NCBI GenBank assembly: GCA_045105075.1
Contig: JBGCDD010000255.1
Coordinates: 1-10,894 of the forward strand
Reading direction: 5' to 3'
Source: JBGCDD01 sp045105075
GTDB taxonomy: Bacteria; Pseudomonadota; Alphaproteobacteria; Rhodobacterales; Rhodobacteraceae
Length of the DNA stretch: 10,894 nt
Of this stretch, positions 7,000 through 10,894 are shown piece by piece (within the stretch, counting starts at the first letter, position 1; each line of letters starts with the position of its first letter). The notes beneath the pieces were generated by a model that worked only from the letters and a program-made list of their open reading frames with translations, was not told the DNA's origin and did not search any database. The translations under genes were made by a program, and so were the position numbers.

Positions 7000-7452
7000 A
7001 TGACGCAAAACAAAACGGAAATTATGGTTGGTGGCGTGGTTTTGGCATCAGCCTTCGCCTTTGCCATCTATGCCACGCAGACAACAGGTTTGACTGGCAA
7101 TTCTGATGGCTATTTACTGAACGCCAGCTTCCGGTCTTTGGAGGGCGTCAGCGTAGGCACGGATGTGCGCCTTGCCGGTGTGAAAATCGGCAGCGTGTCT
7201 GGTGTTGCGCTGAATGTCGAAACCTATCGGGCCGACACTGAATTTACCGTGAGCGCAGGGATTGAAATCCCCGACGATAGTGCCGTGGTGATCGCGTCCG
7301 AGGGGCTTTTGGGTGGGAACTTTGTTGAAGTGATGCCTGGTGGCTCACCGTTCTATTTCGACGCGGGCGATGAAATCACGGACACTCAGGGGGCGGTCAG
7401 CCTGATCTCGCTTTTGGTCAAATTTGTTGCAGGTAGCGGAGATCAAGAGTGA
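7000..7452 (+). CDS. mlaD: MlaD-family lipid-transport substrate-binding protein
   Basis: A 150-residue inner-membrane-anchored MCE protein. Residues about 8-26 (IMVGGVVLASAFAFAIYAT) form the single N-terminal membrane segment, and the single MCE domain follows (about 38-115) with FRSLEGVSVGTDVRLAGVKI. MlaD forms a hexameric ring attached to the MlaFEB ABC transporter and carries phospholipids between the membranes, maintaining outer-membrane asymmetry. ATG 7000 is preceded by AGGA (6988-6991) eight bases away; an adjacent TTG at 6997 is less likely. The partner genes mlaE and mlaF are not in the window, so they must be encoded elsewhere. The stop overlaps the start of the DUF2155 gene. Confidence 0.93.
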   Translation: MTQNKTEIMVGGVVLASAFAFAIYATQTTGLTGNSDGYLLNASFRSLEGVSVGTDVRLAGVKIGSVSGVALNVETYRADTEFTVSAGIEIPDDSAVVIASEGLLGGNFVEVMPGGSPFYFDAGDEITDTQGAVSLISLLVKFVAGSGDQE

Positions 7453-7808
7453 TCAGGGCGTTTTGCCTGAGCATTGCCTTGTGTTCCAGTTCGCTGAACG
7501 CGCAAGAGTCTGCATCGTCCGGTGTTGGTGCCGTTCTACGAGGACTAGACAAGGTCAACGGCGAAACCCAGGATTTTGAACTTTTCTCGGGTGGTGGGCG
7601 CGCCGTTTTTGGACTTGAGGTTGATCTGACTGATTGCCGTTTCCCGTCGGACAACCCGACCGGAGACGCTTTTGCCTATCTCAGTATTCGTGATGCACGC
7701 GACCAGGAGCTGGCGTTTGAAGGTTGGATGATTGCATCGGCGCCGGCGCTGAATGCGCTGGACCACTCACGCTATGATATTTGGGTGTTGCGCTGTATCA
7801 CGTCCTGA
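7449..7808 (+). CDS. DUF2155 exported protein of unknown function
   Basis: A 119-residue protein with an N-terminal signal peptide (about 1-18, MIRAFCLSIALCSSSLNA), so probably periplasmic. The body matches my recollection of DUF2155, small proteins found in alphaproteobacteria: AVLRGLDKVNG (28-38), FELFSGGGRAVFG, and the C-terminal YDIWVLRC. Two cysteines (63 and 116) in the mature part could form a disulfide. It starts with GTG at 7449, overlapping the mlaD stop by four bases (GTGA), which indicates translational coupling. The function is not known; the company of mlaD suggests an envelope role, but this is inference. Its last 37 bases overlap the end of aat on the opposite strand. Confidence 0.85.
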   Translation: MIRAFCLSIALCSSSLNAQESASSGVGAVLRGLDKVNGETQDFELFSGGGRAVFGLEVDLTDCRFPSDNPTGDAFAYLSIRDARDQELAFEGWMIASAPALNALDHSRYDIWVLRCITS

Positions 7809-8404
7809 GCCGTGGGAATCTCGGGTTTCGCAAAATTGCTCGACCGCCCCAGAGCGTCTGCCAAACGTAAATGGTAATTGGCGCGGCTGACCTCTATCGC
7901 GCCTAAGGACGCCAAATGTGACGTGAGAAATTGGGTGTCGAACAGTCGAAAACCGGCACGTTTCAAACGATCGGTCAGATAGGCAAGCGCGATTTTTGAC
8001 GCATCGGTGCGACGCGAAAACATGCTTTCGCCAAAAAAAGCCGCCCCCATTGTCACACCGTAGACGCCCCCGACCAGCTCGGTCCCCTCCCAGATTTCCA
8101 GTGAGTGCGCTTGTCCGCGTTGATGCAAAGCCAGATACAAACGATGGATTTCCGCGTTGATCCAGGTTTCGACCCGGTTCGCGCAGCCATCGACAACCGC
8201 TTCGAAGTCCGTGTTCACGCGGATGATAAAATCTTCCCGCCGCATCCGCCGTGCCAGCGAGCGCGATATGTGAAATCCATCAAGCGGCAATATCCCACGG
8301 CGTTTGGGATCAACCCAAAACACGTCATCATCATCACGATGTTCGGCCATCGGAAAAATTCCGATAGAATAGCCATGCAAGAGCATCTCGGGGGTCAGGC
8401 TCAT
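7772..8404 (-). CDS. aat: Leucyl/phenylalanyl-tRNA-protein transferase
   Basis: A 210-residue Aat (E. coli 234). It moves Leu or Phe from aminoacyl-tRNA to proteins with N-terminal Arg or Lys, making N-degrons for ClpS/ClpAP degradation in the cytoplasm. Family blocks: FPMAEHRDDDDVFWVDPKRR (17-36), EIWEGTELVGGVYGV (103-117), FFGESMFSRRTDASKIAL (123-140) and LFDTQFLTSHLASLGA (154-169). Glu126 and Gln158 are spaced like the E. coli catalytic Glu156 and Gln188. The gene begins 21 bases after accC on the same strand, so it is probably the third gene of the acc operon. No strong ribosome binding site is seen. The 3' end overlaps the convergent DUF2155 gene, leaving no room for a terminator between them. 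Confidence 0.96.
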   Translation of the reverse strand: MSLTPEMLLHGYSIGIFPMAEHRDDDDVFWVDPKRRGILPLDGFHISRSLARRMRREDFIIRVNTDFEAVVDGCANRVETWINAEIHRLYLALHQRGQAHSLEIWEGTELVGGVYGVTMGAAFFGESMFSRRTDASKIALAYLTDRLKRAGFRLFDTQFLTSHLASLGAIEVSRANYHLRLADALGRSSNFAKPEIPTAQDVIQRNTQIS

Positions 8405-8425
8405 CGCGCGGTCCGGGGTTAGGGC

Positions 8426-9781
8426 CTAGTCGGGCGCCGTCATGTGGGTGTCCAACCAGTGTTCCAGCCAATGAATGTTGTAAGTGCCATCGTGAATATC
8501 GCGTTCGCCCAACAGGGCGTGAAACAGCGGAACTGTGGTGTCGACGCCGTCAACGATCAATTCACCCAGGGCCCGGTTCAGCCGCGCCATCGCCTCGGAT
8601 CGGTCGCGCCCGTGCACGATCAACTTGCCGATCAAACTGTCGTAATAGGGCGGGATCGAATAGCCATCATAGAGCGCCGAGTCCATGCGCACACCAAGCC
8701 CACCGGGCGTATGATACTGCGTGATTCTACCGGGGCAGGGCGCAAAGTTCGGCAATTTTTCCGCATTGATCCGCACCTCAATCGCATGGCCATTGATTGT
8801 CAGATCATCTTGGGTGAATGACATCGCCATTCCAGCGGCCACACGGATTTGCTCACGCACCAGATCGACGCCGAAAATGGCCTCGGTAACTGGATGTTCG
8901 ACCTGCAGCCGTGTGTTCATCTCGATGAAGTAGAACTCGCCGTTCTCATAAAGAAATTCGATTGTACCGGCGCCGATATAGTTGATCTTGGCCACCGCAT
9001 CGGCGCAAACTTTGCCAATGCGGTCGCGTTCCTGCGGCGATATAGACGGGCCGGGCGCTTCCTCAAAGACCTTTTGATGGCGCCGTTGCAGCGAGCAATC
9101 ACGTTCGCCCAGATGCACAGCACCGCCTTTGCCATCGCCAAACACCTGAATTTCGATATGGCGCGGCGTGGTCAGATATTTTTCGATGTAAACTTCGTCA
9201 TTTCCGAAGTTCGCCTTGCCCTCGGCGCGCGCGGTCATAAACGCTTTTTCCATGTCAGCGGCAGTTTGCGCCACTTTCATGCCCTTACCGCCACCGCCTG
9301 CTGTGGCTTTGATGATCACTGGATAACCGATTTCGGCTCCGATCCGTTGCGCATCTTCCAGCGTGGGCACGCCCCCGTCACTGCCCGGAACACAAGGCAC
9401 GCCAAGCGCTTTCATTGTGTCTTTTGCAGTGATTTTGTCACCCATGACGCGAATGTGGTCGGCCGTTGGCCCAATAAAGGTCAGCCCATGGTCCTGTACA
9501 ATTTGTACGAAATTCGCGTTTTCCGACAAAAAGCCATACCCTGGATGGATCGCCTGGGCGCCGGTGATTTCACAGGCCGAGATGATCGCGGGGATCGACA
9601 AATAGCTGCGCGGACTGGGCGGTGGCCCGATACACACGGATTCATCCGCCATGCGCACATGCATGGCATCGCTGTCGGCGGTTGAATGCACTGCGACGCT
9701 CGCAATGCCCATTTCGCGCGCGGCCCGCACCACGCGCAAAGCTATTTCTCCGCGGTTGGCAATCAGGATTTTGTCAAACAT
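8426..9781 (-). CDS. accC: Biotin carboxylase subunit of acetyl-CoA carboxylase
   Basis: A 451-residue biotin carboxylase (E. coli 449), which uses ATP and bicarbonate to carboxylate the biotin on AccB, the first half-reaction of malonyl-CoA formation. It opens with MFDKILIANRGEIALRV. Lys116 and Lys158 match conserved nucleotide-binding lysines, and the glycine-rich ATP-grasp loop GGGGKGMK spans 162-169. EMNTRLQVEHPVTE carries active-site Glu, Asn and Arg residues and the signature of the family. It starts nine bases after accB, with AAGG overlapping the accB stop (TAAGG) as its ribosome binding site. The length and single-enzyme architecture favour AccC over the larger propionyl- or pyruvate-carboxylase subunits. 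Confidence 0.97.
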   Translation of the reverse strand: MFDKILIANRGEIALRVVRAAREMGIASVAVHSTADSDAMHVRMADESVCIGPPPSPRSYLSIPAIISACEITGAQAIHPGYGFLSENANFVQIVQDHGLTFIGPTADHIRVMGDKITAKDTMKALGVPCVPGSDGGVPTLEDAQRIGAEIGYPVIIKATAGGGGKGMKVAQTAADMEKAFMTARAEGKANFGNDEVYIEKYLTTPRHIEIQVFGDGKGGAVHLGERDCSLQRRHQKVFEEAPGPSISPQERDRIGKVCADAVAKINYIGAGTIEFLYENGEFYFIEMNTRLQVEHPVTEAIFGVDLVREQIRVAAGMAMSFTQDDLTINGHAIEVRINAEKLPNFAPCPGRITQYHTPGGLGVRMDSALYDGYSIPPYYDSLIGKLIVHGRDRSEAMARLNRALGELIVDGVDTTVPLFHALLGERDIHDGTYNIHWLEHWLDTHMTAPD

Positions 9782-9790
9782 ATCCGTGCC

Positions 9791-10273
9791 TTACTCGAGG
9801 ATCACAAGAGGCGTGCCGTATTCCACAGCGGCGCCGTCTTCGACCAGAATGCGCTTGATCTTGCCGGCGCGTGGCGCGGGAATGTGGTTCATGGTTTTCA
9901 TCGCTTCGACGATCAACAATGTGTCGCCTTCGCTCACCGTGGCGCCCACGGCAATGAAGGACGGCGCATTGGGCTCTGGCTGCATGTAAACGGTGCCAAC
10001 CATGGGCGATGCCACCGCGCCGGGATGGCTGGCGGGATCCTCGGCAGCTTCGGCCAGGGGGGCGCTTTCGACGGGGGCAGGGCTGGGTATGGCAAGCGCG
10101 GGCTGCATCGGCGCAGGTGCTGCGACGGCGGCCATCCGGCTGACCCGAACATTCAGGCTGTCATCATCGCCGTAGTCCCGTTTGACATGCAGTTCGGTCA
10201 AATCATTGTCGCGCAGCAGTTCGGCCAAAGCCTTGATAAATGCCACATCCTGGTCATGTTTTGTGTCTGTCAT
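9791..10273 (-). CDS. accB: Biotin carboxyl carrier protein of acetyl-CoA carboxylase
   Basis: A 160-residue BCCP. An N-terminal region (1-45) is followed by an Ala/Pro-rich flexible linker (about 48-86) and the C-terminal biotinyl domain (about 87-160). Biotin is expected on Lys126 in VEAMKTMNHIPAP, where the residue after Lys is Thr rather than the Met seen in E. coli (AMKM). The stretch MQPEPNAPSFIAVGATVSEG lies where the E. coli-type protruding thumb is found. ATG 10273 has GAGGA five bases upstream, a strong ribosome binding site. accC follows after nine bases and aat after that. An upstream promoter candidate is listed separately. Confidence 0.97.
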   Translation of the reverse strand: MTDTKHDQDVAFIKALAELLRDNDLTELHVKRDYGDDDSLNVRVSRMAAVAAPAPMQPALAIPSPAPVESAPLAEAAEDPASHPGAVASPMVGTVYMQPEPNAPSFIAVGATVSEGDTLLIVEAMKTMNHIPAPRAGKIKRILVEDGAAVEYGTPLVILE

Positions 10274-10329
10274 TAGAGTCCTCGACCGGTTCCGCTTGAC
10301 CTGTCTGTGCAGGTTTTCTCTGATCAGCG

Positions 10330-10358
10330 CTTATAGGCCAAGCCCGCGCCGGTGAAAA
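10330..10358 (-). promoter_or_regulatory. Candidate promoter of the accB-accC-aat operon
   Basis: On the minus strand, TTTTCA (10353-10358) and TATAAG (10330-10335) are separated by 17 bases, matching -35 and -10 at 4/6 and 5/6 positions. Transcription would begin near 10323, giving a leader of about 50 bases before accB with its GAGGA site. The spacing is ideal for a sigma-70 type promoter, but the -35 is weak. Confidence 0.4.
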
Positions 10359-10434
10359 GCGTTCTGACCGTCCGGTGGCATTGGATTGCACTTTCGCGCT
10401 GGACGTGGCGGCTGGGCAGGGGGCGAAATCGACG

Positions 10435-10462
10435 GGAAACCGGACCAAATCTACCGGTTTCC
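10435..10462. repeat. Perfect 9-bp inverted repeat upstream of accB
   Basis: GGAAACCGG (10435-10443) and CCGGTTTCC (10454-10462) flank a 10-base spacer ACCAAATCTA. It lies in the 287-base gap between accB and the small gene at 10561, about 75 bases upstream of the candidate accB -35. Neither strand has a U-run directly after it, so it is not a standard terminator. It could be an operator for an acc regulator or a transcript-end structure for the small upstream gene. Confidence 0.5.
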
Positions 10463-10560
10463 TGGCCTGCATCGGATGTTTTTTAGTGATCGTCCTGCCA
10501 AGTTTGAACCTGCAAACAGATCAAATACCCCAAATTTGAAAGATCAGTGCCTAGCCTGGG

Positions 10561-10803
10561 TCACGGGTTTTCGAGCGACTTGGCCTGTTGCTCCAGAATT
10601 TCCATGATTTTGCGCTGCATCGCTGAGGGGGGCGCGTGTTCGTGATCAGACGATCCTTGCATGCCCGCTCCGGATGCGTCGCCGCCGTTTGCGGTCTGCG
10701 CCACTATTTGATCGGTCTTTGTGGATATGGTGTCTGGGGGCAGAGATGCGGGATGCCCGGTTGGTTGAGGGGCCATTGCAGGCAGTGCGATATTGATATG
10801 CAT
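10561..10803 (-). CDS. Small protein of unknown function
   Basis: An 80-residue protein I do not recognise by name. The first two thirds are low in order, rich in Pro, Ala, Gly, Ser and Thr, with no membrane segment or signal peptide. The last part, PPSAMQRKIMEILEQQAKSL (59-78), looks like an amphipathic helix and is the likely conserved piece. Support for a real gene: GGAG seven bases before the ATG, a free-standing place between accB and the right edge, and a hairpin and CtrA-like box in its upstream region. Against it: the protein is short and its composition is biased. It could be a separate transcript or a leader gene of the accBC operon, as it is on the same strand. Confidence 0.6.
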   Translation of the reverse strand: MHINIALPAMAPQPTGHPASLPPDTISTKTDQIVAQTANGGDASGAGMQGSSDHEHAPPSAMQRKIMEILEQQAKSLENP

Positions 10804-10836
10804 GTCGTTGCTCCGTTCTTTCGAACCAAGCCCTCA

Positions 10837-10858
10837 CCCGGCCATCAGTTTGGCCGGG
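10837..10858 (-). promoter_or_regulatory. Leader hairpin upstream of the small gene
   Basis: CCCGGCCA (10837-10844) and TGGCCGGG (10851-10858) form a perfect 8-bp GC-rich stem with loop TCAGTT. It lies 33 bases before the ATG of the small gene. On the minus strand it is followed by TGAGGGC, without a U-run; on the plus strand by CAAATC. It may be a leader structure, or part of a terminator of a gene arriving from outside. Confidence 0.45.
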
Positions 10859-10864
10859 CAAATC

Positions 10865-10879
10865 TTAACGCAAGGTTAA
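10865..10879. promoter_or_regulatory. CtrA-type binding box (TTAA-N7-TTAA)
   Basis: TTAACGCAAGGTTAAC contains the full alphaproteobacterial CtrA consensus TTAA-N7-TTAAC on the plus strand, and TTAA-N7-TTAA on the minus strand. It is 62 bases upstream of the small minus-strand gene and may also serve a plus-strand gene beyond the right edge. CtrA is the response regulator that controls cell-cycle, flagellar and gene-transfer-agent genes in this class. A chance match in one window is possible, but the intergenic placement favours a real site. Confidence 0.55.
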
Positions 10880-10894
10880 CGCGCGTGCTGAACT

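Noticed and set aside
8849..9685. 278-codon plus-strand open frame opposite accC
   Set aside because: Antisense shadow of a well-conserved biotin carboxylase.
10299..10319. Plus-strand hairpin ACCTG/CAGGT followed by TTTT
   Set aside because: The stem is only 5 bp and the strand carries no gene here, so a terminator has no purpose.
10254..10472. 72-codon minus-strand frame overlapping the accB start
   Set aside because: It overlaps accB in another frame, covers the candidate promoter, and has no ribosome binding site or family signature.

Overview
The window reads as the chromosome of a marine-type alphaproteobacterium of the Rhodobacteraceae (Roseobacter group). This is inferred from the protein sequences, from the linkage of accB-accC-aat with a DUF2155 gene, an mlaD gene and an NDUFA12-type complex I gene, and from a perfect CtrA-type box (TTAA-N7-TTAA) near the right edge. 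No database search was possible, so family names rest on recognised motifs.

Layout. Positions 1-336 hold a decayed IS3-family transposase (orfA with stops, a frameshift and an internal insertion; the start of orfB runs off the left edge). Positions 337-525 are non-coding, with a G-rich tract and an imperfect palindrome. A minus-strand pair follows: a photolyase-like FAD-binding protein (2766-3959) and, downstream of it, a Tat-exported PhoX/DUF839 phosphatase (568-2595) that ends in a strong intrinsic terminator. A divergent intergenic region (3960-4092) separates these from plus-strand clpP and clpX, which have a hairpin/terminator between them. After clpX comes a tight plus-strand run: a RidA-family gene one base after clpX, an NDUFA12-type gene, mlaD, and a DUF2155 gene that overlaps mlaD by 4 bases. 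This run meets the minus-strand accB-accC-aat operon head-on, with DUF2155 and aat sharing 37 bases of coding sequence. Upstream of accB are a candidate promoter and a 9-bp inverted repeat. A short minus-strand gene for an 80-residue protein of unknown function lies at the right end, with a good ribosome binding site, a leader hairpin and the CtrA-like box.

How the parts work together. ClpP and ClpX form an ATP-dependent protease, and Aat adds Leu/Phe to protein N termini to mark them for Clp degradation (classically through the adaptor ClpS, not seen here), so three N-degron/Clp functions lie within about 4.5 kb. AccB and AccC are the biotin carrier and biotin carboxylase of acetyl-CoA carboxylase. 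MlaD is an envelope lipid-transport component, and the NDUFA12-type protein is a complex I assembly/accessory subunit.

Most of the window is conserved housekeeping DNA. The points most worth a second look are the photolyase-like protein with its FAD domain at the N terminus and an extra C-terminal domain, the RidA homologue lacking the catalytic arginine, the CtrA-like box with the small unknown gene, and the 37-base convergent coding overlap. I found no CRISPR array, tRNA, rRNA, phage module or clear new defence system.
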